From the NCBI GenBank assembly GCA_947579665.1, contig OX388349.1:26816459-26880458 (forward strand): 64,000 nt of DNA, in the 5' to 3' direction. The translations under genes and the position numbers were made by a program. The notes below the pieces were generated by a model. It was not told the DNA's origin. It made no database searches and saw only the letters and a list, made by a program, of their open reading frames with translations. Below, in pieces: positions 48,717 to 61,560 of this stretch (position 1 is the stretch's first letter; each line of letters opens with the position of its first letter). Source of the DNA: Sympetrum striolatum (taxonomy: Eukaryota; Arthropoda; Insecta; Odonata; Libellulidae).

Positions 48717-51089
48717 TTATGCGAAAAGAGGGAACTCATTAGCTAAATCAAAACAATGTCGCTGGTGAAGGTTGATGTATAACTCTTCCAAGAGGTTCAT
48801 TCTGATGCCTTTAGTTCCTTTATGTAAAATGACAGGGGAGAAGGAAGAGAGATGGCCATTGACTGATAAGTGGTCAGCGAAACGAGACTGACCGGATTTA
48901 TTGACGAAACTTTTCTCATGCTCGGATGCTCTTTTTTCGATGCACCTTCCGGTTTGGCCGACGTAAGAGGTATTGCAGTTATTACAGTCAAGTCTATAAA
49001 TTCCAGGTTTTTTAAGGGGGTCAATACGATCCTTAGAGTTGCTGAGTAAGGAATGCAGGTTGGCTTTGGAGTAAAAGGCTGGGCGTTTTTCGTCAGAGGT
49101 TAAAATTTTTGCACATTTAATACTACAATTGTCAATAAAATTAAATTTAACCCATTTGGGCTGTGCGTCCGGATTAACAGCAGGCGGGAAGTACAGTTCA
49201 CGTAAGGCCAGTTTTTTCCGCTTATTGCGGAGTATGTTGCTAATGAGTTCAGGGGGGTAACCGTTAGTGAAAGCAATGGAGCATATTGTGTTAAATTCAT
49301 GATTAAAATTTTCGGGTGACATGGGTATTCGGAGGAGCCTATGGACAAGAGAGTGAAATGCAGCCATTTTATGGGGAATGGGGTGATTAGAATCAGCCGG
49401 AATAACGTGGTCAGTGTAGGACGGTTTCCTGTAGATTGAGAAAGAGAAACGGGAATCTATTAAAGTAAGTGAGATATCTAGGAAGTTAAGTGACTTGTTT
49501 ACTTAATTTTCGTGACTGAAGGATATATATGGGTGAATGGAATTAAGAAGGGAAACAAATTGAGTTATTTGACGGATCGAACCGGTCCAGAGGCACAAAA
49601 TATCATCAACATATCTGTACCACTTAAAAACGTTAGATAAAAGTGGAGCATTACTCTTGAATAAGACATGTTCAAAATGATCCATGAATAAATCGGCGAT
49701 AAGTGGAGATAACGGTGACCCCATGGCCAGTCCTTTTTGTTAACTATAAAATTTACCATTAAAAAGAAAATAGTTCTGTGTTAAACAAACATTGAGTAAT
49801 TTTAAAAGGTCACTAACAACATTCTTGGTGGTGTCATGTTTCACTAAAAGTTCTTCAACAATAACCAAAGATTCGTCCACGGGCACATTAGTGAACAGAT
49901 TATTCACGTCAAAAGAAACCAACTTACAGTTCGGGGGAAGTGATAGTGTTTTTAATTCGTCGACTAACTCCACTGAGTTTTTCACTGTATATTTCGGATT
50001 AAAAACACCTAAATTCACTAAAAGATTGTTCAATCGGAAAGCCAGTGAGTGGGAGGGTGAGGAGACACTTGACACAATGGGGCGTATTGTCAGGTCTTTT
50101 TTATGAACTTTTGGTAAACCGTATAGTCTCGGTGGGAGGGGATTCATATTAATCAAGCGGAACTTGAGGCTGTCGTCTAGAATGGTGGCACGGGACACTG
50201 CTTCTTTAACACACGCTTGGTATTTCACAGTAGGGTCCTTAGGGACTTCAACAATATCATTATTCACGATGAAGTCATTACATTTATCGATATAGGTGTT
50301 CTTATCGAGAATAACAACACAATTGCCTTTATCTGCTTTACAAATCACCAAATCCTCGGCGGTGGTAGCTTTTTTGATGCTGTTGAGGGTTTTTAAATTT
50401 GAAATTTCCTTGAAGTTAGGCGGTGGAAGAGAAGATAGGTGAGAGGATATAATTTCAGAACAATTGTACTTCAGGGCAGGCTGTTTGGAGGTGGCTAAGT
50501 CACAGTCCAATGTCAAATCTAAAAAGTCCTCAGCCTTTTTTGGGAGTGCAGGGTTATATTTAAGGCCTTTACTGAGGAAATTAAGTTCTTTATCACTAAA
50601 TTGATGATGTGAGAGATTTAAAACTCTATCGTGAAACACATGGGGGGAAGAAGAAACTTCGCTGGCCCTGGAACGTTGGTGAACTGTCCGTCCCTCTTGT
50701 CGATGAGTAAGGTGCAAAAGTTTTTTGTTGAGAGCAACTCGTTTATGGATGGTAACGGCTTCAGTACAGAATCTAACATGATCGTCAAATAAACACCATT
50801 CAACAGGATGAAGAACGTGGATGAGCTCTGTTCTTAAAAGGAAGATGTAGTAGTACAGGTTATTACGAATGGCGTACCAGTGTCGCAGTTCGTTTCTAAT
50901 CCAGGAGATTTTCGCCTTCTCAATGGCAAGACGAGCTGATGGCGAGGGAGACTTCGTCGTGATGTTCACGTACACCGGAACCACTCCTAATTTAAGGCAC
51001 CGACTGTTGAAGTAAATCTTGAGGGAGACGAGTCGTTGTTCTTTAAACAGCTTTCTGTATAATCTCAGAATATAATAAAGCAGCTCAGT
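48717..51089 (-). pseudogene. Penelope-like reverse transcriptase/GIY-YIG protein, two nonsense codons
   Basis: One reading frame of about 790 codons runs from 51089 to the stop at 48717, broken only by TAA at 49740-49742 and TAA at 49503-49505, with no frameshift. No upstream ATG is present; the frame opens at 51089 after a TAA, so the true start may be lost. Domains in order: an N-terminal region (LYRKLFKEQRLVSLK), the entry to the polymerase (KADKGNCVVILDK), RLYGLPKVHK and IRPIVSS, motif A SFDVNNLF, motif B GLAMGSPLSPL, motif C KWYRYVDDILCLW with the catalytic Asp pair (about residue 495), then SLNFLDISL. The C-terminal GIY-YIG nuclease starts at about residue 695: GIYRLDCNNCNTSYVGQTGR, followed by EKRASEH and a conserved Glu in LLEELY. 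The protein makes cDNA primed at a nick in DNA. Two point stops and no indels suggest a young copy. Confidence 0.93.
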
Positions 51090-53794
51090 TTAAAAATCTG
51101 ATATATATTACCATAACCTTTAAGAAAAGCAGCCTTAAGTGATCATTTATGACAAATTTCAACCGAGCTGAGGCGAAACTCTCAGACCTGTTTTAGTGCT
51201 ACCTTATCCCACAATGTTATTTCATCTCTTAAACCATTTATTTATTACCCTCAAAAAAATTGCCTCAACTTTATTGTGCAGAAGGGAATGCAGGGGCGTG
51301 AAGGGCTATTTTCTTATGGAAAGTCGGAGTCGTAAAGATACGCTTAGAAATACAGCTCCGTTGAGGAATATCTACTACCAAGAGTCGAACAGAATCTTTC
51401 TTTATAAACATTCGACATACTTTCACGGTCAAAGAATTTTTTGCCGCGTTATGGAATGAGGTTATAAAATAAGGAAGACCAATGCTTCGCTTTCAACGAT
51501 GACAGGCCTTCGTATTAGAATTCATAAAAAATGTTGGAAGACATTTATGCAATACACAGGTCACTGACCAAAGTGCAAGCATTTTTCTGTGACAGCAATT
51601 CATTCATCAGTTCATGATTTGTTGACCCTAAATTCCATTGTTTAAAACATATCTGTTTTAGGAGCATAAATTTTCGGCAATAATGTGGCATGGAAAATTT
51701 CAAAGCACAAAGATATTTTTTGATATTTACATCCCTTTTCTGAGTAAAAAATGATTTAAATTTTGAAATTTATTTCTGAAGCTCTTTTTCCCCCTGCACA
51801 GCATGTAGTATTATTATATTCATGTATTTATTATACGGTTTATCTTGATACGCTCAAGACCATCCACACGTTGCTTTAGAAAGAATAGTCATAGCTGACA
51901 ACGAGCTAATGATTTCAGTCTAATGAGGCCCTTTTTGAAATGAAAATAAAAGAAGGCTTTACTTGAAAATCGCATGCTTCAGTAAAATGGTATCATTTAA
52001 ATTTATATGATGGTAACATATGTGGAAGTATGTGCTTATCAAACAAGATTTATTTTTCTGTATCTATATTTCTTCAAAAAATGTAATTTAAATTTATAAT
52101 AACCGTACTTTTATATAATTGTGCATGATCCTGCAAAGTAAGATCGAAGTATCCATAATATTTATCTTTCCATCAAATATTTAGTTCCAATTCTCAACGA
52201 AAATAATAACAAGCCCTTAGACGTTAAACGAGATTTATGAGCTTTCAGGATAAGAACTAGTAATGTTTCAACTTTCATGAGTGAAAACCTTTCCTGTTTT
52301 AATATGACACGTCGTATTTCAAATAAAACCTTTTGAATTTCGTTCAGCCTTAATATTTCTGGAACGTATTTCTATAATTTACATACTTTTATTGAAAGAA
52401 ATGAGTCAAAATGGATGATAAGATAAATCATGGATACAGAACTGGTCTTGTAAATTAACATGGAATGGGTAAATAGGGTACACTTGTAAGTGCACATATT
52501 CCATTTTTATCGGAATTTCCTACTACTAAGTCCAAATAAGGAAACAGTTCTTATATCGATTAAATTAGCTATTTATTCGTTCTAGGTAATTAATTGTAAT
52601 TATTTAAAATTGTTTAATTAATTGTAATTGTTTTAAAAAACTATGAATATTAACAAATCAATGTATTAGAAGTGTGTTATTCATAAAAAATGCAATCGGT
52701 TTCATGCATATCACAATTATACAGTTATATAAGAAATTTATGTATGAAAAATTATAATATTTAATTCATATTATTATTTATAAATATAGATGAAATATAT
52801 CACTTATATTTAATATTCATTTACGAGCCCCTTCAAAATTAAAATCCAACTGCATGGGTGCTTTTTCTCCCGCTAATTATCACCTAACGCGGCCTTTAAA
52901 TTATCAGCCATAAATTATTCCGGCGGCTTCCCACGCTTTCATTTGGGATACGCGCGGGCGGAGAAAAATATGTTCATAATTTGACCGCAAGAGATCAGAG
53001 ACTGAGGTCAGGGGTGAGAAAAAGGGCTGATATAAAGGTAGAGGGGAATATTTTTAGTTGAAAAAGGTCTTATTGTTCGTGAGGGGAACAAAACTTGGTT
53101 ACGAATTGAAATTGATTTGCGGATTGCTCATCCCACGAAGAAGAATTAAAATTGAGAAAGCAAGGCAAGTAAACAGTCCGTGATGCAGAATAGGTAATAT
53201 AAATATGAAAGAATACAAATTATAAAAATATTGTATCAAGAAAATTGGAGAATTAGATGTATCGTTAACTTAAAAAATATTAATTCCATATCAACAAAAC
53301 TAGTTTTCGAGTAAATTATGCGACAAGGGTAATCGTTACTGCATTATTAGCAGCATACCCTACTAACAGTATATTAGTTCCCCTTCTTGTTTTGAGACAT
53401 TATAGAGTTATGTACGCTATAAGCTAAGTTATATGCGTATAGTATATGCAAGTCACCAGTGAAATATTTCAGGTAACGTATTAACATTAAATCTCTACCT
53501 AATCTACTCTGTTAGCATTTCAAATAGTCTGCGGAAACCAACTTCAGAAGTATTCTGTGTTAGCGATTACTTCCTTACAATGTTTTATTGATACCTATCT
53601 GAGATCGCATTCTGTGTATACTGGAAGTACAATATCATTTGCTTCGTATAAAAGTTCTGATGGTCCGATTGATTTAAGCACAGCCGTTTTTCATTGTTAT
53701 TACGATATTTAGAAAATTTACTGGTTGGTACTAAGTGGAACATAAAAGCTAATGAAAAACCCAAAAAATGCACCCGAATGTGGAAAATGAGTAG
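51090..53794. other. AT-rich DNA, nothing recognised
   Basis: No gene. A duplicated TTAATTAATTGTAATT-like word occurs near 52590-52633. Confidence 0.5.
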
Positions 53795-53880
53795 CTTAGG
53801 TATGTATTTATAGGGTATGTATTTACTAGCTATAGGGTATGTATTTACTTAGCTAGGTATGTATTTACATACCTAGCTTG
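53795..53880. repeat. Short tandem repeat of GGTATGTATTTA
   Basis: Four units of about 20 bp, each starting (G)GGTATGTATTTA, with spacers built from TAGCTA-like words, run through 53799, 53815, 53836 and about 53857. The last unit also pairs with a following TACATACCTAG as a small inverted repeat. Confidence 0.8.
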
Positions 53881-55095
53881 AAGAAGGTTATAAAATATAT
53901 CTAAGGATGTATGGATGTGTCAAAATGAGCTAGCTTACTTCGGCATAAAGAAGCTTCATTGATAAAAACATAGGAATGAAAGCATAGAATGTTAAATTAA
54001 TAGCATAAATTTGGTAGCAGTCAAACAAGAAACTTTTTAATAGATCATTTAATTTTAATACCTATCTATTTCACCAGTTTTATTTCTAATCGGCCGTGAT
54101 TTTGTGGCTTAATTACGATTGCAAAAATAATAATGACTGAATAGTTAAGTGTTGATGCAGTATTCATAATATGTACTTCTCTTTTAGAAAAATGTAGTAA
54201 GTAATCTACCAATTCTTTGGTTTAAAGTTAAGTATATTGTCCAAGGAAGCAACTGCAATGTTACTTTAACTCTGAAGTAAATATGAGTTAGGAAATTAAA
54301 GTGTTTCAACCAATGAAAGTAAAAATAAGTAGTGTACAGGATTTCTTAGTGCTGATGAATACCTTACAAAATTTAAAATAGTGCTTACATTTATATTAGG
54401 CACAACTTGAATTTAAACCAGATGGAGCCATGCTTTATGATTTTCTTAGAACCTCCTATTAAATAATTGATGATAGAGCAGCTCATTTTCAGGATCTCAT
54501 TTAAGGAAGGACCATGTAAGGTGATTTATAGATATTAAGTAAAATACTGTGTTATTCAAACAATTCGGCTTTATTTGGTAGAACTTCATCTTAAAACACA
54601 AAAAATAAAACCAAAATATATAGAATAAGTTCTTAGTTTATTGTTATCTTATGTGTTTTAAAACAGCATCTATTTAAATCAGGATTGATCGTCTTTTATT
54701 AAAGCCTTTCTGTGTCATCAGGTAATTAATATTTTTGGAGTGAATTAAGTATAATAAGGTATAACTGATTTAAGTGAATTCCTTGCAAACAATTTAGTAG
54801 CTATCATTCCGCTGAAACGTATTTGATGACAAATTGGAATTTTCATCCATTCTAACATACGTATACTTATATATCATCAATACTTTTCGTCTGACAATAC
54901 CATAAATTGTGGATTATCATTGACAATTTCTCTCTAGAGTATGTCGTTACAAATATGTCAATTATAGCCTTATGATGGAAAAATCCCTCTGGGCAGGATC
55001 GTATGATTAGCATCCGTTACCGTTATACGAACTGCTGATTGTTTTAAGGAAAGACAAAGTTTCTTCAATCCCGAAGGAGTTGCGGAAAGAATTTT
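53881..55095. other. AT-rich DNA, nothing recognised
   Basis: No frames above about 50 codons and no repeats of note. Confidence 0.5.
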
Positions 55096-55260
55096 TAAAT
55101 TAAAATCCATCGATGTGGAGTTGTCACAACAGACGTCATCGCGGATCTCTGCGTCACATTTGTATTCCTTGGCTGTCTCTGCAAAAACACATCTGCTGCA
55201 TTCGAAGGAGACATTGATTTAACTTCTTTGACAGCTCTCGGATCTTGTATTAGTTTACCG
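55096..55260 (-). pseudogene. Possible decayed coding segment, unknown
   Basis: The minus strand from about 55270 is open for some 55 codons with protein-like content: QNPNGKLIQDPRAVKEVKS, SPSNAADVFLQRQPRNTN and MTSVVTTPHRW, ending at TAA near 55097. Upstream the same frame continues as KWEQLCSE beyond a single TAA. No family is recognised. The composition is unlike the AT-driven translations around it, so it may be a coding relic, but it is short. Confidence 0.25.
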
Positions 55261-55522
55261 TTTGGATTCTGTTACTCGGAACAAAGCTGCTCCCATTTTT
55301 ACAGTGCTTCTAAGTACATCCGTTGGGAATAGAAAATCGGATTGCAACAACTACAATTCCAATGCTGTTGATTATATTTTATGTACTCTTCACTGTTGGG
55401 TTTAAGTACATTTGAGAATTAAGGGAAAACTAAATTCGCCAATGAACTTTACTTCAGCGTATACACATAATAAAGTAATATTTGTCCCTCGTATTTAATA
55501 TCTATGCCTTGAGAGATCTAAG

Positions 55523-55609
55523 GCTTGTGAAAATGTTCTGGCCGGGCAGCCTCTCGGATAGAGGAAGATCCTAGGTTCGATTACCGGCCCCGTCAGACAT
55601 TTTACAAGT
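55523..55609. repeat. tRNA-like hairpin or SINE head
   Basis: An outer inverted repeat (CTTGTGAAAATGTTCTGGCC and the complement of GGCCCCGTCAGACATTTTACAAG, slightly imperfect) encloses GGGCAGCCTCTCGGATAGAGG, whose CCTCT and AGAGG form a D-arm-like hairpin, then GGTTCGATTAC, close to the tRNA B-box. There is no anticodon arm, so it is not a functional tRNA. It may be a pol III-type SINE head or a tRNA-derived structured element. Confidence 0.4.
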
Positions 55610-57070
55610 CCCTCTTTCCTTGGGATATTTTCTAGGTGCATGCTTTTGTGTCAATAAACATTTAACCCTTTCCTTAACATCTATGCCACTCCTGGAGCAG
55701 GAAGTTAGCTACGAATATAATTACTATCGTGCTTATGGGATACATTTTATTTGAGCAATCATGAATAACAATAATATATCCATAATCTGAATTATATGTA
55801 TTTAAAATGGGCTTTTTTGAAGAAACATTATTTCCGGTATTTCACAAAATACCCCTACATCAGCGATTCCTTTATTTACAGTAACAGAATTATTTTACAT
55901 TTTCTAGCTGTTCGCTAAAGTTTTAAAGTTAAGGAACTCTATATCCTCGTTTCTCTGTATATGTTTTTCAATATGCCATTAAAATAAAATAAAATAGTCA
56001 ATCAAAACGACCGCATTGTATTTACATTATCTGTAATTGTTCTTCCCCACAAAATTCAAAAATTATCTGCTGTTATTTCATAGCCCTTGCGATATGGGCG
56101 GATTTGCCATTTTCTTCAAAAGTCCTTTTGAAAAGAAATTCTTTGTCCCGAAGAAAACATTCTTTCGGAATAACAGCTTTGGATTTCCGGAAAGCGAAAT
56201 ATTTATCACCATTTTTTTCTCTTTTAAAAGCAGAAAATAACTCATATCCTTTTATTATTCCACTAGAGAAACTGCTTCCTAGATAAAAAAGGGTAATCTC
56301 CTTACCCTCCATAATTGTAGCATTTAGGAACGCCTTAACAACGCCTTTAAACAAAGGAATAACGCCTTTAGGTAAACCTTTTAATTTAAAAGAAAAGTTC
56401 CGTTCTACTTGCGGGAAAATGATCATAATCTCGTTTCTCTTTTGTTCTTCGTCTTCCACACCTCTAATTCTTTATACTGAAGTCGAGTGTTGTTTCCCTA
56501 TATTTTTAGCATATTTATTTTTAGTTTTTATTTTTATGGTGCTTTTTTCAAGGGGGTAAGTGGTAGCATAAAGGAAATTACCCACGGGTTCAGCCGCTAC
56601 ATTATAAGGAGGGAATGCTTTACGCCGAAATATTTCTTTCTGTGGGAAAACTACGTAGATGCGGTATATGTGGAAATTATAGTTTCGAGCGTTTCCTAAG
56701 TAGAGTCTTTCTCAAATAGTGTGCCTTGGGGAATGGTGTTCCGCCAATATTATCTTTGTTCTATGAAAAAATATGCGATAAATGCAATACCAACCTGATA
56801 ATATTCCGTGATATTTTGCAAAGAGATGGGTATTATTCCATCAAAAAAAGCCAATTCGAAATTAACTTGAAAGGGGTTTTATGTTTACGTAATTTGAATT
56901 TACCAGGATAAAATAGGAATTTTTAGTGTTGTATACGTTAGCTGAAATGATCAATGATCTTAACAGGCATGTTGTAAAGTTGTTTGCAAATCGATACGAA
57001 AGAATATTTATTCCTTTGAGAATCTCTGATTTAATGAATTTGAGTTGAACCTACTCCTAGCCTTACAATT
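55610..57070. other. AT-rich DNA with one long unassigned frame
   Basis: The minus-strand frame 56073-56459 (128 codons, KERNEIMIIFPQ-like, Lys/Phe-rich) is long for this composition. It overlaps two plus-strand frames and has no motif or homologue I recognise, so it is not called as a gene. Confidence 0.4.
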
Positions 57071-57075
57071 ACATT

Positions 57076-57480
57076 TTGACCTATAATCATAACCGGACCT
57101 TGGGAAGAAAAGGGAAGGATAGGATTGATGCTTTTGAAATGTGGGTATGGAGGAAGATGGAGAGAATAAGATGGGTGGATAGAATAAGTAATAATGAAGT
57201 GCTTAGAAGAGTTGGGGAGGAAAGAACATTACTCCGCACAATACGGAAAAGAAAAGGAAGCCGGATTGGACATGTTGTAAGAGGGAAGGGGATTCTAACT
57301 ACAGCCATTGAAGGAACGGCGGAAGGAGAAAGGAGAAGAGGAAGAAAAAAGCTAAAGTAAATAGATAAGGTGAAGAGAGGAGGATACAAGAAGACCAAGG
57401 AGGAGGCCCGGGACAGGTTTAAGTGGAGACGGTTGTGGTGTGAGGGACCTGCCGACAGGCAGTACACCAGAAGATGATGA
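57076..57480 (+). pseudogene. LINE ORF2, C-terminal end
   Basis: The frame 57076-57357 reads DAFEMWVWRKMERIRWVDRI, SNNEVLRRVGEERTLLRTIR and RKGSRIGHVVRGKGILTTAI, then EGTAEGERRRGRKK. After a TAA it continues YKKTKEEARDRFKWRRLW. This 'W...M..I.W.DR..N..VL.R+...' followed by 'IGH..RG..L...IEG...G.+GRGR+' pattern is the C-terminal region that follows the reverse transcriptase in many arthropod LINEs. The polymerase itself is missing, consistent with 5' truncation on insertion. It ends at about 57480, followed by a C-run and AT-rich DNA. The exact clade is not determined. Confidence 0.85.
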
Positions 57481-57489
57481 ATCATAACC

Positions 57490-59394
57490 GCCCCCCCCCC
57501 GGTTTATTTCTTATGGCGATTCTCATATAATTTATAATTCCTTCTATCTCCCATTTATTGCGTATCTTTGTGCTATCACATTCATTTCAAGAATTTTTTA
57601 TCCAATTCCTCTCCAGATAATTTAGAATCAATACGATTTCAGTTGGAAAATAAACAAATAATTAACAAATTCATTTGAAATAATTAGTAAACTACACCTA
57701 CGTGGGAATGTGTGGAAATGAATCTGTTAGTGTTAATGTGAAATGTGATTAAGAAATAATGGTTTAGTGAGCAGAAGGCTGATTTATCCTATCCTAATAA
57801 ATTTTAGTTGACTTCTTTGTGATATTCTTTCTAATAACTGAGTGAGGTTTTCATGGGAATACTAAATATAACATTTACTACAATCTCGTAAGCCATTAAA
57901 TTGCTTTCTATCATAAAATAGGATTAACTTTAAAATTGATTTCTTTCAATACTTAAATCCTCTGTTAATACTTAAAGGCACATTTTACCATTAAAAGACT
58001 TTTATATAATGCATTAGTTAATAATACGTGATATTATCGTATAATTTGCGTTTAAATGTAATATTTTACGGTAAAGATCCAAATCATACCCTGTATTTGC
58101 TTCATAGTCTTACATTGTATCAAGAACTTCTTTTCACTTTCTCAGAAACTGTTTTTTTTTATTTTTACATTTAGTGAGCCGCGATCTCGGTCATTATTAT
58201 AAGGAATATCGTTATGGAAATATCTCACGATGTTTACTCTCTTATACAACTTGTTTGTGAGACATACACGTGGATGCGGGAATTTTAATTTTATTTCTCA
58301 TCTTTTTTTTTTTCTCAAAAAGGGTAGCGAGCTTTAGTGGAGGTTTTGAAACAAATCGTTTCGTTAGGTTATGTTCCGGAAAGTCATATTAACTTTACGA
58401 TAGTTAAACCTTTAAAAGTATATATATGCATGGTCTATAAAGAAAGTGCCTATCTTAACTATTTGTTAATAATAGTTCCGAGATATTCAGTTTTAAAGTC
58501 AATAATACTTACCTAATTTGCTTCACTATTGAATAGGGCGGTATGAAGGAACGAATTGCTTCTTTATTATGACTATTCAGTAAATTTTAAAAAATTACCT
58601 CAATCCTTGAATTATCAGACATGATTCCAATGTTATATATGTAATATTATATTCAAGTCTTAAAAAAAATCGATTATTCAATGTAACTAGCTGACAAAAT
58701 ACATTCATAAGGCTATGAAAATTTTACTAAAGCAAAGTCATTTCCAGGTTTTACTCTCTTCCACCTAAACTACAATCTTAAGATATGTGATGAGTTTATG
58801 GAGAGAACTCAACAAATAAAGATTGGGTTTGTATGGAGGAATTATCTCTAATTCATCAGTGCACGCAGTTACGTTTCATCTCAGATATCAACAAGTTATG
58901 TAATTAAAATTGCAATCATTTTAAAAGTATACGATATTAACCATTTTAAATTTATACAGCATTAATACATATGTACTGAGGACTGTGAAATTTAAAATCA
59001 ATAACAATGATGAGACTGAAAATTAAAACTATGCATACATTGGTATTATAAATTCGTGTTATATCAATTTTACATAAATGACGCAAACATGAATACATGT
59101 CGAATTCGATAAATCTGAATTACATGCATCACGTACATACACTAGTCTAAGTGAATACTTACGCCTGAAATCGTGATTAAAATTTAAGTACATAGTGTAG
59201 GTATTAAAGATAATACATGCAAAGGCACCTTTTTATTATGACCTCAGTAATTTAATTTGTGGAACAGTATTTATTTATGAATGATTGTTTTAGGTCTACC
59301 AGATTGTACTTGCTACGTATTATTGGTACACATCATCATTATTAATGTAACACTAGACAGTATATGAGGAATAGTAAACAGGTATTTATTATTT
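57490..59394. other. AT-rich DNA, nothing recognised
   Basis: A run of ten or more C lies at about 57491. The rest is very AT-rich with no frame above 60 codons. Confidence 0.55.
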
Positions 59395-59442
59395 TTAACC
59401 CTGCTGTTTCCCTTAAAACTACCGTACACTCATGTTCCTTCG

Positions 59443-59458
59443 GGTCATATTGACCCAG
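59443..59458. repeat. Left subterminal palindrome of piggyBac element 2
   Basis: The sequence CGGGTCATATTGACCC lies about 45 bp inside the left end. The same palindrome recurs at about 61563-61579, and a degenerate one at 61739-61756 close to the right end. Paired subterminal repeats of this kind are probable transposase-binding sites. Confidence 0.65.
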
Positions 59459-60085
59459 GATGCTGAAATGTTGAGAGCATTGAAAATAAAATGCAAATTG
59501 TTATTTTTACCAATTTATAACGTCTAATATAGTTTGTAAGTACAATAAAATCATTGATAATAATTTTGTAAATGTTCAAAATAATACATACGTATCAAAA
59601 TGCAGGCATGTTACTGTACTAGTTTATTGATAGAGCACAAGATATTAATAAAACATTACTTCTGACGTACAGGACAATAGTATATTGAATTAAAACTATT
59701 GGAAATACATTACTTTTGATCTTGTGGACAAAAGTATGTTCAATACAAAACACAAACAATGCAATTCGATTAGCACTCATCCAATAATATGTTGAATGTA
59801 AAAGATTGATAATGCATTACTTGTGACATTCTGAAAAATTATATTTTGAAAACAAAATATGGATACTGCGTTCCTTTTCACACTTGGGACAATGATTTTT
59901 TGAATACAAAATACTGATAATGCATTAGAATGAACTCTCAGAACATTTGTATGTCAAATGCGAAGTACTTATTTTCCTTCATCTAGACATTCAGGAAAAA
60001 AATTTGGCGAATACAAAATTCTCATAAATCATAAGAACTAACACTCTGGACAGTAATATACTGAATTCAAATTATTGCCATTGCA

Positions 60086-61560
60086 TTAATTTTGACATTC
60101 TGGACAATAATATGCTAAGTGAAACTTGCAAACTTGCTTGCCACAATTTGAACAACTATCAGGTGTTTTGTTGTCACATTTTGAGGGACAAAATTTGCAT
60201 CTAGCCCTATTGCTAGCTTGTTCAGAATACTAGGACCTTGTGCTGGATCTGCAGCTTGTATCTTTCTAACGATAGCCATTGCTGGTTCATTTTGTGGCAG
60301 CCGCTTTCTGCCTTCAATGTAAGGTGTAATAAGAAGTTTTTCCAGCTCCTCGGGAAATATTCTTCTCTTGTGGAGAAGATTTTTGTTCCAGTTGGGAGTA
60401 ATTTCTATTCACAGTACAAAAGCATTGTATGCTGTTGTATCAACAACGTTGTAAAATACTATTACAGGCCAACAATTAGTTTTCCTCCTGCATGTATACG
60501 TGGAAATAAGCTGATACAGTGTGTCAACTGCCCCCTTTGTACTATTGCAGTCGAGTATCATTTTTGGTTTTGCTAATTAGAACAACATTTCTGTTCTTCT
60601 TTGGGAAATAAGATACAACTTCAGTGTCTCTTGTAAAATAGAATTTGGAGCTGCGAAGAGCTTCTTTTCTTGATAGACAAGGGAGTTCAGTTTTATTTTT
60701 CCTCAGTGTCACTAGCAGTGTAATATTGTGTTTGAGGAGAGCTTAACCTAACATGTACGATGTGAAAAAATTGTCTCATGTAACGTTCTGTTCCCTTAGT
60801 TCGTGTGTCAGTTCCATTACAACACGCATGCCCTGCTTTTCTTTGCGTGCCCCACCTGGTGGTTTTCCTGTGTAGACTTGTGCCTTCAAACAGTAGGAAC
60901 TGTCACTGTCGCATAGAGTCCATATTATCCCGTATTTTGCTGGTTTGCTTGGAATGTATAGCTTGAATGTACAACGTCCTCTAAAACCAACAAGCTGCTC
61001 ATCAGCAGTAACATTAGCACTAGGATTGTACAACTTTGGAAGTATTTCCCCCCATTGCTCTCAGAAATCTCTTATGGCCGCTAGCTTTTCATCTGCTCTT
61101 CTCCCTCGTCGATCGGACTTGTCGTCGAATTGTAACACACGAGAGATACAATGGAATGTTTTTAGTGGCATTGTGGCAGAAAAAATGGGCCTACCTGTTT
61201 CTGAGTTCCGCAAGCTCTTAGTTGATTCCCCACGTGATCTATAAACACCAGCCAAAGATAGAATACCGATGTATGCATCAAAAGTAATTATATCCAAGTC
61301 TTCCTAGTTGTCACCATATACTCTTTGACCCTCAATAACATCTGGCCACCCATCCATGGACTCCGTCCCAGACTCTTGCTAATCTCGACACCATCACCAC
61401 GATTGGTCCCTCCAACCCTAGCCTTCATTCAAATGTGTCGAACGGCCAGCAATCGGCATCTCCCTTGGTGCATGTTGCCTTCAAACAATATACGACTGAC
61501 AGAAAACGTATTCCCCCAAAGAAATTACCGAAAAAGTATGTGGAATTGGTAACCAAAAGG
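60086..61560 (-). pseudogene. piggyBac-type transposase (element 2), decayed
   Basis: In order from the N-terminal side: a weak start region (61560-61310), then ITFDAYIGILSLAGVYRS and ETGRPIFSATMPLKTFHCIS (61297-61061). A frameshift leads to YNPSANVTADEQLVGFRGRC (first catalytic Asp in DEQ), YIPSKPAKYGIIWTLCDSD and EKQGMRVVMELT (61033-60776). A TGA replaces the residue before DNFFTS, which holds the second Asp. Then come LRKNKTEL, a shift, NSTKGAVDTLYQL (third Asp in AVD; the later Asp common in this block reads Tyr) and WPVIVFYNVVDTTAYNAFVL. The end is an intact zinc-binding tail, RCKFCPSKCDNKTP to HLAYYCPECQN, with TAA at 60086-60088. Several stops and at least three frameshifts make it inactive, although all three catalytic Asp positions survive. 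Confidence 0.92.

Larger units (their letters stand above)
48421..51089 (-). mobile_element. Penelope-like retroelement, nearly full coding region
   Basis: Minus-strand retroelement with one long protein (48717-51089), a C-rich 3' untranslated stretch, and a hammerhead-like motif at 48451-48500. I did not find a second hammerhead copy upstream of the coding start, so a complete 5' pseudo-LTR is not shown and the 5' limit is unknown. There is no LTR and no poly(A). Penelope-like elements encode a telomerase-related reverse transcriptase and usually a GIY-YIG nuclease. Confidence 0.88.

Noticed and set aside
53795..53880. CRISPR array
   Set aside because: Units of about 20 bp with tiny repeated spacers in a eukaryotic context; a simple tandem repeat.
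55540..55590. Functional tRNA gene
   Set aside because: No anticodon arm and a poor T-stem; treated as a tRNA-like repeat.
56073..56459. 128-codon minus-strand frame
   Set aside because: Longest unassigned frame, but Lys/Phe-rich, overlapped on the other strand and without homologue known to me; kept as a note only.
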